The notes beneath the pieces were generated by a model, which had not been told where the DNA came from, did not search any database, and was given only the letters and a program-made list of their open reading frames with translations. The position numbers were made by a program, and so were the translations under genes. A stretch of DNA of 64,000 nt from Synechococcus sp. MIT S9220 (GTDB lineage: Bacteria > Cyanobacteriota > Cyanobacteriia > PCC-6307 > Cyanobiaceae), in NCBI RefSeq assembly GCF_014304815.1, contig NZ_CP047958.1:1-64000 (forward strand), given 5' to 3'. Of this stretch, positions 9,669 to 19,180 are shown piece after piece (within the stretch, counting starts at the first letter, position 1; every line of letters starts with the position of its first letter).

Positions 9669-10655
9669 TCAGCTCACACTAGGGGGATTGTCAGGTCTCG
9701 CTGCAGCGGCATTGCGTCTCCACATCCAGGGTTTGATCCGGCGTAGCGCCGATCCCCGCAGCCGCTCGTCCCAGTCCTCGTCCGTCCAGCGTTGGATGTG
9801 CTCTGCCTGGAGGTCCAGCAACCAGGATCTCGGTTGCACATCAGGATCATCGCTGGATGGAATCGCGCCCTGATTGAAAGGGCAGACGTCCTGACAGATG
9901 TCACACCCAGCGACCCAGGGTCCCATGGCTTCGGCCATGGCAGCAGGCAGTTCTGGATTGCGGTTTTCAAGAGTGTGAAAAGCGATGCAGCGTCGTGCAT
10001 CCACCACAAACGGCTCTGTAATCGCACTGGTTGGACAAGCTTCGATACAGGCGCGGCATTGACCGCACCGTGCTTTGGCTGGTTGATCGGCTTGGAGATG
10101 TTCTGTGGTGATCAGATGGCCGATCACCATCCATGAGCCCCTCCTGGGGTGGATCACGTTGCTGTGTTTGCCGATCCAGCCAAGCCCTGCCTCTTCCGCC
10201 CAGGCTTTGTCGAGAAGTGGCTCAGCATCCACGCAGACGCGCCAGCGACACTGAGGTCGAATGGTTTCTAGCCAGCGACCGACCCGTCGAAGTCGCTGAT
10301 TCACAACCCTGTGATAATCCCTTCCCCAGGCGTAGCGGGCGACCGCTAAACGGTTGGGATGGCGCTCGGCAGCGACGTGATAGTTCAAGCCCACCGCCAG
10401 GATGCTTTGCGCCCCCTCCAAAAGGCTTGCTGCTGAAAGGCGACGCGGTGCCGCCATCCATTTCATGTCTGCTTGGTGGCCTGCTTCTAGCCAGCGCTGC
10501 AACGCTGCAGTCCGCATTTGCAAACGTTGGCTGCCTGGTAGTGAAGCGATGCCAACGGGGTCGAATCCCTCCTCCTCGGCCCGTTGTTTGAGGGCCAGGC
10601 TCAGCTCTGCAACGTTGGCTGGAACATTCAAAAACCTGACCTTAAAGTTGGGCAC
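9669..10655 (-). CDS. queG: epoxyqueuosine reductase QueG
   Basis: QueG carries out the last step of queuosine synthesis, reducing epoxyqueuosine in the tRNA wobble position with cobalamin and two [4Fe-4S] clusters. The cluster ligands are clear: CGQCRACIEACPTSA at about 196-210 and CDICQDVCPFNQGA at about 250-263. The N-terminal half, with WMAAPRRLSAASLL and VGLNYH, is the cobalamin-binding reductase region. Length 328 fits the family. The start taken is GTG at 10655; a start slightly downstream cannot be excluded. The cobalamin need agrees with cbiD elsewhere in this window. It is divergent from the HpsJ-like gene, 17 bases away, so promoters must overlap. Confidence 0.92.
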   Translation of the reverse strand: MPNFKVRFLNVPANVAELSLALKQRAEEEGFDPVGIASLPGSQRLQMRTAALQRWLEAGHQADMKWMAAPRRLSAASLLEGAQSILAVGLNYHVAAERHPNRLAVARYAWGRDYHRVVNQRLRRVGRWLETIRPQCRWRVCVDAEPLLDKAWAEEAGLGWIGKHSNVIHPRRGSWMVIGHLITTEHLQADQPAKARCGQCRACIEACPTSAITEPFVVDARRCIAFHTLENRNPELPAAMAEAMGPWVAGCDICQDVCPFNQGAIPSSDDPDVQPRSWLLDLQAEHIQRWTDEDWDERLRGSALRRIKPWMWRRNAAAARPDNPPSVS

Positions 10656-10672
10656 TCTTTTGGCATCGTGCC

Positions 10673-11332
10673 GTGTCAGCTCCCTCCCAAGACTCTTCTT
10701 TGCGTGCCGCGCCCTTGTTGCGTTGGTTGGGAATCACCTTGGTGCTTCTGCTCGCATTACAGATCGGAGTGGTGCTCAGTGCAGCTGACTGGAGTGATGG
10801 GGTTTTTCAACAGCTTTTGATCGAACGGCTTGTGAGCCAGGCTCCGATGGGATTTGTCGGTTTGCTGTTGATGCTGATTGGGTCCCGTCTGGATCACCCG
10901 CAACAGCTCCGCACGCCGATTCGCTGGGTCGTTTGCATTATTTCCGCAGTTCTCGCCGTGGTCATGATCGCGGTGATTCCGCTTGGAATTACAGGGAATC
11001 AATCCCTGATGGGAGAGGCCGATCAGACCCTTGAGCAAAGGCGCGGTCAGCTCGAGATGGCCCGTCAACAGTCGGCGAATCCAGAGAACGTGAAGGTTCT
11101 CGGCGAGCAGTTGGCTCAGGCAGGTCAGCTTCCAGCTGATGCCACAGAGGAGGACAAGATTCAGGCTGCTGAGACATTCATAGACAAACAGCTCTCACAG
11201 ATGACTGAGCAGATTCAGCAGGCGGAACGCCAACGTGATCTCACGATGAATCAGCGTTTCTTCGGCGGCACCATCAGTGCTGTTGTGTTGGCAGTGGCGC
11301 TGGTCTTGCTCGCTCTCGGCGCAGTCCTCTGA
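10673..11332 (+). CDS. HpsJ-like membrane protein
   Basis: A 219-residue integral membrane protein starting at GTG. Hydrophobic helices are visible at about 16-35, 55-70 and 80-105, then a soluble glutamine- and glutamate-rich helical segment at 110-185 (EQRRGQLEMARQQ, EQIQQAERQRD) that could form a coiled coil, then a C-terminal helix ISAVVLAVALVLLALGAVL. This layout matches what I recall of the cyanobacterial HpsJ-like family, named after a hormogonium polysaccharide secretion gene. No direct role in a unicellular cyanobacterium is evident. The DUF502 gene follows on the same strand. Confidence 0.65.
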   Translation: MSAPSQDSSLRAAPLLRWLGITLVLLLALQIGVVLSAADWSDGVFQQLLIERLVSQAPMGFVGLLLMLIGSRLDHPQQLRTPIRWVVCIISAVLAVVMIAVIPLGITGNQSLMGEADQTLEQRRGQLEMARQQSANPENVKVLGEQLAQAGQLPADATEEDKIQAAETFIDKQLSQMTEQIQQAERQRDLTMNQRFFGGTISAVVLAVALVLLALGAVL

Positions 11333-11381
11333 CCACTGGTTAGGTTGGTGTGACTCGTTGGCTCCAGGCCCCCGGCGTTCC

Positions 11382-12119
11382 TTGGTTCAGTCCAATCCAA
11401 GACCTGACCTGCCGCTAAGCGCCAGGCTTCAGAATGATCTCAAGAACGATCTGATTGCGGGTCTTCTGGTGGTCATTCCGCTTGCCACCACAATTTGGCT
11501 TTCCACGATTGTCAGCAAATTTGTGCTGGCGTTCGTCACATCAATTCCCAAACAGTTCAATCCATTCATCAATCTCAATCCTCTGCTCCAGGATTTGATC
11601 AACCTGGCGCTTGGTCTAACGGTTCCCTTGATGGGAATCCTCTTGATTGGGTTGATGGCGAGAAACATTGTTGGTCGATGGTTGCTGGAATTCGGAGAAG
11701 GAACGCTGCAGCGCATTCCTCTCGCCGGTTCCGTTTACAAAACGCTCAAGCAGCTGCTGGAAACGTTTCTCCGCGATAACTCCCGACGTTTTCGACGCGT
11801 CGTGCTGGTGGAGTACCCGCGCGAAGGTCTTTACAGCGTTGGTTTTGTCACAGGCCAGGTGGGGCCGTCTCTTCAGTCCGATCTCGGTCAGAACTTGCTG
11901 AGCGTGTTTATTCCTACGGCTCCTAATCCCACCACAGGTTGGTACACGCTTGTCCCTGAGGCCTCAGTCAGAGAACTCGATATTTCTGTTGAGGATGCGT
12001 TCAGAACCATCATTTCCGCTGGCATTGTGAATCCGGATGAACGCGAAGCACCGGTGAATCGCAGTTTTTCCAGTCTGATCGCTCAGCTCAGAGCATCTGT
12101 GGCACCCTCATCGTCCTGA
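11382..12119 (+). CDS. DUF502 family membrane protein
   Basis: A DUF502 family protein of about 245 residues. The N-terminal region LKNDLIAGLLVVIPLATTIW is the family's signature first membrane segment, and a second lies at about residues 65-90. The soluble part contains FRRVVLVEYPREGLYSVGFV and FIPTAPNPTTGWYTLVPE, both typical of DUF502. Function is unknown across the family. The frame opens at 11277 inside the preceding gene, but the family N-terminus aligns best with TTG at 11382, which also avoids overlap. nusB starts 25 bases downstream. Confidence 0.82.
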   Translation: MVQSNPRPDLPLSARLQNDLKNDLIAGLLVVIPLATTIWLSTIVSKFVLAFVTSIPKQFNPFINLNPLLQDLINLALGLTVPLMGILLIGLMARNIVGRWLLEFGEGTLQRIPLAGSVYKTLKQLLETFLRDNSRRFRRVVLVEYPREGLYSVGFVTGQVGPSLQSDLGQNLLSVFIPTAPNPTTGWYTLVPEASVRELDISVEDAFRTIISAGIVNPDEREAPVNRSFSSLIAQLRASVAPSSS

Positions 12120-12144
12120 GTCGTTCGAGACATCCCGCCGCTTT

Positions 12145-12771
12145 ATGCAGACCCGAACCCTCTCCCGTGAGCTTGCACTGTTTGTGCTCGGTCAGTGCGC
12201 TGAACGAGAGCGTTCCTCAGCGGCGCAGGACAATCTCGAGACACTGCTTCAGAAAGCACTCGATAGCTTGATGCAGCACTGGCGCGAGGTGCTTGATCAT
12301 TGCGCTGGCGATCTGGAAAAAGCTCAGCAATCGCTGCTCGACAGTGAGTTGCAGGAGGGCACTGCCTCCTCTGATCTGGCCTCTGTGCGGACCCATTTGC
12401 GCGACACGCTCACAGGGGCAGAACAAGTTCTCAATGGTCTGTCGGCCAGTCTTGAATTGCCGCGTCTTTTGGCGCTTGCTGATCAGGAACAGGTTCGTGA
12501 GGAAGCCATGCGCCGCATTCAGCTAGTCCTGAAGTCTCGTCAGGATATTGACGATCAACTCGACGGTGTCATGGAGGGTTGGAGACTCAGTCGGCTGCCT
12601 CGCATTGATCGCGACATCCTGCGCTTGGCTGTGGTTGATCTTCGTTCGATGAACACGCCGGCCTCCGTCGCCTGCAGTGAAGCGGTGGAGCTGGCCAATC
12701 GCTACAGCGATGAACAGGGCCGTCGCATGATCAATGGGGTTCTAAGGCGTCTTCAGAACGCCACCGCTTAG
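12145..12771 (+). CDS. nusB: transcription antitermination factor NusB
   Basis: NusB binds boxA RNA with NusE (ribosomal protein S10) to prevent premature termination in rRNA operons. The protein has 208 residues, longer than E. coli NusB (139), because about 60 extra residues are inserted after the N-terminal helix; such long NusBs are usual in cyanobacteria. The N-terminus has SRELALFVLGQC, and the conserved C-terminal helices are RLPRIDRDILRLAVVDL and ACSEAVELANRYSDEQGRRM followed by NGVLRRL. ftsY follows 17 bases downstream on the same strand, likely co-transcribed. Confidence 0.92.
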   Translation: MQTRTLSRELALFVLGQCAERERSSAAQDNLETLLQKALDSLMQHWREVLDHCAGDLEKAQQSLLDSELQEGTASSDLASVRTHLRDTLTGAEQVLNGLSASLELPRLLALADQEQVREEAMRRIQLVLKSRQDIDDQLDGVMEGWRLSRLPRIDRDILRLAVVDLRSMNTPASVACSEAVELANRYSDEQGRRMINGVLRRLQNATA

Positions 12772-12788
12772 GCGCTGCTTTTATTCGA

Positions 12789-14351
12789 ATGGTTTACGAC
12801 TGGTTCAATCGAAGCGCCGAGGCTCCCCAGCCTTCTGAGCAGCCATCGAAGTCTGAGCAGACTCTCGATCCTGCAACTGCTCAGGACAGTTCAGGACAGA
12901 CCGCACCGGCCGAAGAATCGCCGAAGTCAGAACCGGAGTCTGCTGGAGCTGAATCCGAGCAGGCCGTTGCTTCGGAAGAGGATGACCCACTTGAGTGGGC
13001 ACGGCAGGCCTATGCCCGTCTGAAAGCCCAGAAGGAGCTTGAGAAGAACACGCAGTCCGTGACGGCTGAACCGGTGACTGCCGAACCGGTTGCTGAGTCT
13101 CCCGAGCCATCTGCGCCTGACGCTGTGGTTGCAGCATCGGAACCCGATGCGCCACAGCCTTCCTCACAGCAACAGCCCTCTGCCCCCGGGCTGTCTCTGC
13201 TCGAGCAGGCTGCGGCCCAGCGGCAGGAACGACAGCAGCAGTTGGAGCAGGCTCCAGCACCTGTTGTTGCTGAGCAAGTCAAGCCCGCGCCTGTTCAGCC
13301 TCAGCAGACCGTTGATCAATCCGATGAGCCCAGTCTTGGCGAGTTTGACGAAACTTTCACCTGGTCAGCAGAGGTGCTTGCCGCTCAAGGTCTTCGCTCT
13401 GATCAGATCACTCTTGAAGAGATCGATTGGCTTGGTCGTCTGCGACAGGGCCTTGAGAAGACCCGTCAGGGCTTTGTCACAGGTCTGCTGGAAAACCTCG
13501 GCGATGACCCGCTCACTCCGGAGGTGCTTGATGACCTCGAGTCGCTGCTTCTGCGCGCAGATGCTGGAGTTCAGGCCACAGACCAGGTGCTGGATGCTTT
13601 GCGTCGGCGCATGAATGAGGAGGTGGTGGATCCCACCGAGGGCATCCGCTTCCTCAAGGAACAGTTGCGTGATCTGCTCGATCAGCCCACGCGCAACAGC
13701 GGCGTGAAGTTGCTGGCTCCTCAGCGTGATCAGCTCAATGTGTGGTTGATGGTCGGTGTGAACGGTGTGGGTAAGACCACCACGCTCGGCAAACTTGCCA
13801 ACCTCGCGGTCCGCAGTGGTTACTCGGCGATGATCGCAGCGGCCGACACGTTCCGTGCTGCGGCCGTACAGCAGGTGCAGGTCTGGGGAGATCGCAGTGA
13901 TGTGCCGGTGATTGCCAACCCTTCGTCCAACGCTGATCCGGCGGCAGTGGTGTTCGATGCCATTGGAGCCGCCCGATCCAAGGGCACGGATCTTGTGTTG
14001 GTCGACACGGCCGGTCGCCTGCAGACGAAACACAACCTGATGGAAGAACTGGAGAAGATTCGTCGCGTCGTGGATCGTCTGGCTCCTGAAGCTCATGTGG
14101 AATCCCTGCTCGTACTGGATGCCAGTCAGGGACAAAACGGTCTTAAGCAGGCGATGGCCTTTGCCAAAACTGTTGGACTCACCGGTGTGGTGATCACCAA
14201 GCTCGATGGAACGGCCAGAGGTGGAGTGGCTCTGGCGGTGGCTTCCGAGGCCGGGTTGCCGATCCGCTTCATCGGAGCCGGTGAGGGAATCAGGGATCTG
14301 CGGCCGTTCAACAGTTTCGAGTTTGTTGAAGCACTGCTGGCTGGTCGCTGA
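12789..14351 (+). CDS. ftsY: signal recognition particle receptor FtsY
   Basis: FtsY is the membrane-associated SRP receptor GTPase that docks ribosome-nascent chains at the translocon. The protein has 520 residues. The first about 200 are an acidic, proline-, glutamine- and glutamate-rich A domain with short [11 protein letters not shown]-type repeats, thought to bind lipid and SecYEG. The NG domain follows: P-loop [15 protein letters not shown] at about 322, DTAGRLQTK at about 405, [10 protein letters not shown] at about 470. The C-terminus [20 protein letters not shown] is typical. Its partner Ffh is not in this window. Confidence 0.95.
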   Translation: MVYDWFNRSAEAPQPSEQPSKSEQTLDPATAQDSSGQTAPAEESPKSEPESAGAESEQAVASEEDDPLEWARQAYARLKAQKELEKNTQSVTAEPVTAEPVAESPEPSAPDAVVAASEPDAPQPSSQQQPSAPGLSLLEQAAAQRQERQQQLEQAPAPVVAEQVKPAPVQPQQTVDQSDEPSLGEFDETFTWSAEVLAAQGLRSDQITLEEIDWLGRLRQGLEKTRQGFVTGLLENLGDDPLTPEVLDDLESLLLRADAGVQATDQVLDALRRRMNEEVVDPTEGIRFLKEQLRDLLDQPTRNSGVKLLAPQRDQLNVWLMVGVNGVGKTTTLGKLANLAVRSGYSAMIAAADTFRAAAVQQVQVWGDRSDVPVIANPSSNADPAAVVFDAIGAARSKGTDLVLVDTAGRLQTKHNLMEELEKIRRVVDRLAPEAHVESLLVLDASQGQNGLKQAMAFAKTVGLTGVVITKLDGTARGGVALAVASEAGLPIRFIGAGEGIRDLRPFNSFEFVEALLAGR

Positions 14352-14432
14352 CGGTTGTTCCCAAGGCGGAACTAAAGCCTTCAGCTTTCTCCGGTCAGAG
14401 TTGCTACCTTGCGGTTCCTGCCAGGGGTTGCC

Positions 14433-15842
14433 GTGAGCAGCAATCCATCACGGCGCCATCCGGCTTCTTCGCTTCGTTCGGGGCCTCCGTCACTGACGGC
14501 GACAACGTCGCTGCGTCAGTTGCTCGACAGTCTTTCCAAGGAACAGCGCGCCAATCAAGAGCTGCTGGTCTCGATTGGTTTTGCGCTGCGCAGTTTCACC
14601 AACCTCAATCGTTTCCTTGAGCTTGTGCCCGTGGTGGCTGCTCGTCTGGTGGGTGTCGATGGTGCATTGCTCATCCCGTATCAGGCTGACGGGCGTCTGT
14701 GGACTGACCAGTTGCAGATGCAGTCCGTGTTGCGGACGGAGACCCTATTGCAGGCGGTGATCAACCATGAGCCTGGACGTTCGGCCGGGTTCGGTTCCGA
14801 TGATGCCCTCGTGCTTGGCCTGGATCGACTGGTGCAAAGTCACCTCGGATCGGCTGGTGTGTTCGCAACGTCTCTGGTGGCCAGAGGTCGCCAGCGCGGA
14901 CGTCTCTATGTGTTCAACACGTCTGGCTCGCTGGTCTGGAGTGATGCCCACCGTCGCAATGTGCAGCTGGTGGCTGATCTCACCGGTGTTGCGATCGAAA
15001 ACGATCAGATGCTCCAGGAGGCCCGCCTGCATGAGCGAATGGATCGCCAGCTCAGCATCGGTGCTGAGATTCAGGCCCAGTTGCTGCCGGATCATTGTCC
15101 CGTGATTGAGGGGGTCGAACTGGCGGCCCGTTGCCGTCCGGCTTTTCAGGTGGGTGGTGATTACTACGACTTCATCCCCACCCGACCGGAGTTGATCGGT
15201 CGTCGTCGTGAGCGAGGTCGCTGGTCGCTGGTGATGGGCGATGTGATGGGTAAGGGCGTTCCAGCCGGCCTGCTGATGACGATGCTGCGCGGCATGTTGC
15301 GTGCGGAAGTGCTGAGCGGATTACCGCCGGACCGAATCCTTCATGACCTCAACCAGCTCGCGCTTGAGGATCTATCCCAGTCGCACCGTTTTGTGACGCT
15401 GTTCTATTCAGATTTTGATCCGCGAACGCGTCGGCTTCGCTTTGCCAATGCTGCGCACAATCCGCCTTTGATCTGGCGGGCTCAGCAACGCTGCATCAGT
15501 CGTCTGGATGCACCGGGTCTGTTGATCGGTCTGCAGCCTGAAGCGGAATACGGAAGTGGTTCCACGGTGCTCGAACCCGGCGATGTGCTGCTGTATTACA
15601 CCGATGGCGTCACCGAAGCCCCTGGGTTGACGGGTGACCGCTTCGATGAAGCGCGCTTGATCCGCAACCTCGAGACCGCCTGTCGTTCGGGTACGGGTTC
15701 GCAGGGAATCCTTGATCAGTTGTTCGGCCGTCTTGATCGCTTTGTGGGGCCGGATCGACAGCTCGAGGATGATGCCTCGATGGTGGTTCTCAAGGTTCGG
15801 GAAGGGTTGATGTTGCCATCGGTTCCACGGTCTCCGGCCTGA
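14433..15842 (+). CDS. GAF-PP2C (RsbU/SpoIIE-type) serine phosphatase
   Basis: A 469-residue putative regulatory phosphatase. Residues about 30-200 look like a GAF-type sensor (VGVDGALLIPYQADGRLW, ending RRNVQLVADLTGVAIENDQM). Residues about 205-460 are a PP2C-like SpoIIE domain with metal-binding aspartates in GGDYYDF (about 241), GDVMGKGVPAGLLMTMLRG (about 268) and YYTDGVTEAPG (about 387). Such enzymes dephosphorylate anti-anti-sigma proteins in partner-switching systems. No STAS or HPK-type anti-sigma gene is adjacent, so its target is unknown. The frame opens at TTG 14409, but GTG 14433 (SSNPSRRHP) is the more natural start. Confidence 0.85.
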   Translation: MSSNPSRRHPASSLRSGPPSLTATTSLRQLLDSLSKEQRANQELLVSIGFALRSFTNLNRFLELVPVVAARLVGVDGALLIPYQADGRLWTDQLQMQSVLRTETLLQAVINHEPGRSAGFGSDDALVLGLDRLVQSHLGSAGVFATSLVARGRQRGRLYVFNTSGSLVWSDAHRRNVQLVADLTGVAIENDQMLQEARLHERMDRQLSIGAEIQAQLLPDHCPVIEGVELAARCRPAFQVGGDYYDFIPTRPELIGRRRERGRWSLVMGDVMGKGVPAGLLMTMLRGMLRAEVLSGLPPDRILHDLNQLALEDLSQSHRFVTLFYSDFDPRTRRLRFANAAHNPPLIWRAQQRCISRLDAPGLLIGLQPEAEYGSGSTVLEPGDVLLYYTDGVTEAPGLTGDRFDEARLIRNLETACRSGTGSQGILDQLFGRLDRFVGPDRQLEDDASMVVLKVREGLMLPSVPRSPA

Positions 15843-15874
15843 CAAGCTGAAGGGATCTGTGTTGAGGATGTCCC

Positions 15875-17287
15875 ATGGCAGGTGGAGTGACGGGCGGAGG
15901 CTCCGCCACCTGGAGTGACCGGTTCGAACAGGGACTGCATCCGGCGATCGAACGCTTCAATGCCTCGATCGGCTTCGACATCCATCTCCTTCAGGAGGAT
16001 CTGGATGGTTCAGTGGCCCATGCCCGCATGTTGGCTGAGTGCGGAGTCATTGAGTCGGTGGAGGCTGATCAGCTCTGCAGCGGTCTGGAACAGATCCGCG
16101 CAGAAGCGGCTGCCGGCAGCTTCAATCCCGGTCTCGACGATGAGGATGTGCACTTCGCTGTCGAGCGTCGGTTGATTGCACTGCTGGGTCCGGTGGGAAA
16201 AAAGTTGCATACCGGCCGCAGTCGCAATGATCAGGTGGGTACGGATCTGCGTCTGTGGCTTCGTCGTCGAATCGATGAGCTTGACCCGCAGGTGCGGCTG
16301 TTTCAGACCGCTCTGCTGCGTCAGGCGCTTGAGCACCGCAACACGCTGATTCCCGGTTACACCCACCTGCAGAGGGCGCAGCCCGTTTGTTTGGCGCATC
16401 ACCTGCTTGCTTACGTGGAGATGCTCGAGCGGGATCGTCAACGGTTTCAGGATGTGCGCAAGCGGGTCAACTGCTCACCACTGGGTGCCGCAGCCTTGGC
16501 TGGAACGCCGGTGCCGATTGATCGGCGCAGCACTGCTGCAGCCCTGGAATTCGAGGGGATTTATGCCAACAGTCTTGATGCTGTGAGTGATCGCGATTTC
16601 GCTGTGGAGTTTTCAGCTGCAGCATCGTTGTTGATGGTGCACCTGAGCCGTCTGGCCGAGGAGGTGATCTTCTGGGCTTCGGAGGAATGCGGATTTGTGC
16701 GTCTGAGCGACCGTTGCGCCACTGGCAGCAGCCTGATGCCACAGAAGAAGAATCCTGATGTTCCTGAGCTGGTCCGTGGCAAGTGTGGTCGGGTGTTTGG
16801 TCATCTGCAGGGGCTGCTGACCATGATCAAGGGGCTGCCGCTTGCCTACAACAAGGATTTCCAGGAGGACAAGGAAGCGCTGTTTGATGTGGTGAACACC
16901 AGCGTCCAGTGCATTGAGGCGATGACGATCCTGATCGAGGAAGGGCTGAGCTTTCGTCCTGATCGGCTGGAGGCTGCTGTTGGATCAGATTTCTCCAATG
17001 CCACCGATGTAGCCGACTATCTGGTTGCCCGACAGGTCCCTTTCCGCGAGGCCTATCAAATCGTTGGTTCCGTGGTGAAGCAATGTCTGAGTGATGGAGT
17101 GTTGCTGCGTGATCTGAGCCTTGAACGTTGGCAGCAGTTTCACCCCTCGATTGACGCCGACCTGTTTGATGCTCTCGCGCCCCGTCAGGTTGTCGCCGCT
17201 CGCCTGAGTGAAGGTGGTACTGGGTTTGAGCGGGTTGAGGAGCAGTTGGCGCTCTGGAGCGATCGGCTCGGATTAACGAATCACTGA
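15875..17287 (+). CDS. argH: argininosuccinate lyase
   Basis: ArgH cleaves argininosuccinate to arginine and fumarate, the final step of arginine synthesis. The protein has 470 residues, normal for the family, and belongs to the fumarase/aspartase superfamily. The superfamily signature [19 protein letters not shown] lies at about 285, with its flexible loop serine. [17 protein letters not shown] and [11 protein letters not shown] are the other two conserved substrate-binding regions. The ATG start at 15875 lies 32 bases after the phosphatase gene. It stands alone among unrelated genes, as arginine genes usually do in cyanobacteria. Confidence 0.96.
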   Translation: MAGGVTGGGSATWSDRFEQGLHPAIERFNASIGFDIHLLQEDLDGSVAHARMLAECGVIESVEADQLCSGLEQIRAEAAAGSFNPGLDDEDVHFAVERRLIALLGPVGKKLHTGRSRNDQVGTDLRLWLRRRIDELDPQVRLFQTALLRQALEHRNTLIPGYTHLQRAQPVCLAHHLLAYVEMLERDRQRFQDVRKRVNCSPLGAAALAGTPVPIDRRSTAAALEFEGIYANSLDAVSDRDFAVEFSAAASLLMVHLSRLAEEVIFWASEECGFVRLSDRCATGSSLMPQKKNPDVPELVRGKCGRVFGHLQGLLTMIKGLPLAYNKDFQEDKEALFDVVNTSVQCIEAMTILIEEGLSFRPDRLEAAVGSDFSNATDVADYLVARQVPFREAYQIVGSVVKQCLSDGVLLRDLSLERWQQFHPSIDADLFDALAPRQVVAARLSEGGTGFERVEEQLALWSDRLGLTNH

Positions 17288-17406
17288 TCATTTCGCGAGA
17301 CCGGGTCTACCCTGATAGAGCCAGAGGTTGTTGGTCCTTCCTTGGATCCTGAACCAATGGCTTGTCTGATCCGATTGGGTCCTTTCTCTTCAGGTCCAGC
17401 AGTCAA

Positions 17407-18081
17407 GTGAGCATTTTTGTCGGCAATCTGCCCTTCCGCGCTGAGCAGGAAGACGTGATCGAACTGTTTGCCGCTCATGGAGAGGTCACGAACTGTGCCC
17501 TTCCTCTTGAGCGTGACACCGGTCGCAAACGTGGTTTCGCCTTTGTGGAGATGGTCGATGAAGCGGCGGAGGCCGCGGCGATCGAGGCTCTCCAGGGCGC
17601 TGAATTAATGGGTCGTCCCCTCCGCATCAACAAGGCTGAGCCACGCGGTAGCGCACCTCGTCGTGGCGGCGGTGGTGGCGGCTACGGCGGCGGTGGTGGC
17701 TACGGCGGCGGCGGTGGTGGCTACGGCGGCGGCGGTGGTGGCTACGGCGGTGGCGGTGGTGGCTACGGCGGTGGCGGTGGTGGCTACGGCGGTGGCGGTG
17801 GTGGCTACGGCGGTGGCGGTGGTGGCGATCGTCGCTCCGGTGCCCGAGGCTGGGAAGATCGCAGCTATGGCGGCGGTTCCTCCGGTGGCGGTTACAGCGG
17901 TGGTGGAGCTGCTGGCGGTGGCGATCAGTCCGGTTCTCCTTACGGAGGTGGTGTGGAAGAGGGTCGACGCAGTCGTCGCCGTGGTGGTGCTTCCCCGAAC
18001 GATGGTGGTGGAAGCAGCTTTGGCGGCGGCGGTGATGGCGGTGGAGATGACTACGGCGGTTACGGCGGCGCCGAAGGTTGA
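17407..18081 (+). CDS. glycine-rich RRM RNA-binding protein
   Basis: A 224-residue RNA-binding protein. Residues 1-80 form one RNA recognition motif with RNP2 (SIFVGNLPF) and RNP1 (KRGFAFVEM), the layout of cyanobacterial Rbp proteins and plant glycine-rich RNA-binding proteins. The rest is low complexity: about seven GYGGGGG heptads (about 88-135), then a G/S/D/R-rich tail with RRSRRRGG. Such tails often drive condensation or mRNA localisation; Rbp proteins in other cyanobacteria respond to cold and can place photosystem mRNAs near thylakoids. The GTG at 17407 gives the canonical RRM N-terminus, although the frame is open from 17362. A 119-base upstream gap probably contains its own promoter. 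Confidence 0.92.
   Translation: MSIFVGNLPFRAEQEDVIELFAAHGEVTNCALPLERDTGRKRGFAFVEMVDEAAEAAAIEALQGAELMGRPLRINKAEPRGSAPRRGGGGGGYGGGGGYGGGGGGYGGGGGGYGGGGGGYGGGGGGYGGGGGGYGGGGGGDRRSGARGWEDRSYGGGSSGGGYSGGGAAGGGDQSGSPYGGGVEEGRRSRRRGGASPNDGGGSSFGGGGDGGGDDYGGYGGAEG
17666..17826 (+). repeat. tandem 21-base repeats coding for GYGGGGG
   Basis: Within the RRM gene, a 21-base unit of the form GGCTACGGCGGTGGCGGTGG plus one base recurs about seven times. The later copies (about 17746-17826) appear identical even at third positions, while the earlier copies carry GGCGGC instead of GGCGGT. That pattern suggests recent slippage or unequal exchange within the array, so copy number may vary between strains or assemblies. 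Confidence 0.85.
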
Positions 18082-18103
18082 GTCACCGATTCGTTCAGTT
18101 CAA

Positions 18104-18137
18104 CGTTTAAAGCCCGGCATCTGTGAGTTGCCGGGCT
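18104..18137 (-). terminator. hairpin at the 3' end of dusA
   Basis: A perfect 9-base inverted repeat, AGCCCGGCA (18111-18119) and TGCCGGGCT (18129-18137), with a 9-base loop overlaps the dusA stop region. Read on the minus strand, the stem is followed by a short TTTAAA run, so it fits a weak intrinsic terminator of dusA. It may also stop transcription coming from the RRM gene, though no T tract follows on the plus strand. Confidence 0.45.
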
Positions 18138-19111
18138 GAATGTTCCAGCACGCTGAGATCTGCCCCTGCGCGCTGGGCTTGCTCACCGAGGTCGCGTCGC
18201 CAGTGGCGGGCACCCGGAACCCCTTCCACGAGCTGCACCAGGTGGCGGCAGAGATCCCAAAGACGGCCACCCCGTTGCAGGTGGCGTTCGGCATGGGGCA
18301 TCAGGCCTGTGATCACGTCCGAGGCTTTCACGGTCCGTGGAGCATCGCCATAGATCAGGGCATCCATCGCTGCCCAGCGCAGAGGATGGGCATAGGCGGC
18401 CCGGCCAACCATTGCGCCATCGCAGTGATTCAGAGCAGACAGGCACTGCTCTGGGGTATCGAGTCCGCCGTTGAGCTCGATCATGAGCTCGGGCCTTCGT
18501 TGCTTGAGCGCGATCACTCGCTCGTGCTGTAACGGAGGGATCGTGCGGTTCTGTTTGGGATCGAGGCCATCCAGCCAGGCTTTGCGCGCATGCACGCTGA
18601 AGCGGGTGGCACCGGCCGCGGCCACTTGATCCACGAAAGCAGTGAGCAGGGTGTCGCTATCCAGATCATCAATACCAACCCGGTGTTTCACCGTCACCGG
18701 CAGGGCACTGGCGGTCACCATCGCTTCTACGCAGCGGGCGACGCGTTCGGGTTCTGCCATTAGGCAGGCTCCAAAATTGCCGGCCTGAACTCGAGGGCTT
18801 GGGCAGCCCACATTGAGGTTGATTTCGTCATAGCCCCAGTCCGCTGCCATGCGAGCGGCCTCGGCGAGCAGTGATGGCTGATCGCCGCCAACTTGCAGTG
18901 CGATCGGATGCTCCTCTACATCGAAGTCGAGTAGGCGTTCCCTTCGCTTGGTGTAGTGAAGTGCCTGGGCCACCACCATTTCGCTATACAGCAATGCATG
19001 ACAGCTGATTTGGCGCATCAGCTGGCGGAAATGCCGGTCTGTGCAGTCCAGCATTGGAGCGATGCTGAAGCGCCAGCAAGGTTCCCGATCGGTTCTGGTG
19101 AGGGAATCCAT
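18107..19111 (-). CDS. dusA: tRNA-dihydrouridine synthase DusA
   Basis: DusA reduces uridines in the tRNA D-loop to dihydrouridine using FMN and NADPH. The 334-residue protein opens with FSIAPMLDCTDRHFRQLMR, the TIM-barrel FMN site. NLNVGCPSPRVQAGNFGACLM at 98-118 contains the catalytic Cys103. VKHRVGIDDLDS and MIELNGGLDT are further family signatures; the AP-M-DCTDRHFR and GIDD wording points to DusA rather than DusB or DusC. It is convergent with the RRM gene, and a hairpin overlaps its last codons. Confidence 0.93.
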   Translation of the reverse strand: MDSLTRTDREPCWRFSIAPMLDCTDRHFRQLMRQISCHALLYSEMVVAQALHYTKRRERLLDFDVEEHPIALQVGGDQPSLLAEAARMAADWGYDEINLNVGCPSPRVQAGNFGACLMAEPERVARCVEAMVTASALPVTVKHRVGIDDLDSDTLLTAFVDQVAAAGATRFSVHARKAWLDGLDPKQNRTIPPLQHERVIALKQRRPELMIELNGGLDTPEQCLSALNHCDGAMVGRAAYAHPLRWAAMDALIYGDAPRTVKASDVITGLMPHAERHLQRGGRLWDLCRHLVQLVEGVPGARHWRRDLGEQAQRAGADLSVLEHSARQLTDAGL

Positions 19112-19180
19112 CCCTCCATGCTGCCTGGTTCCTGGTTCCGAGTTGTTTAGAACGGTTGAAGCAACGACGCGACATCTGTG

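Noticed and set aside
13365-14135. Minus-strand 256-residue frame opposite ftsY
   Set aside because: It is antisense to the FtsY NG domain, and its translation shows no domain pattern.
17663-18139. Plus-strand alanine/valine-rich frame across the glycine repeats
   Set aside because: It is the +1 frame shadow of the GGC/GGT repeats and has no RRM or other domain.
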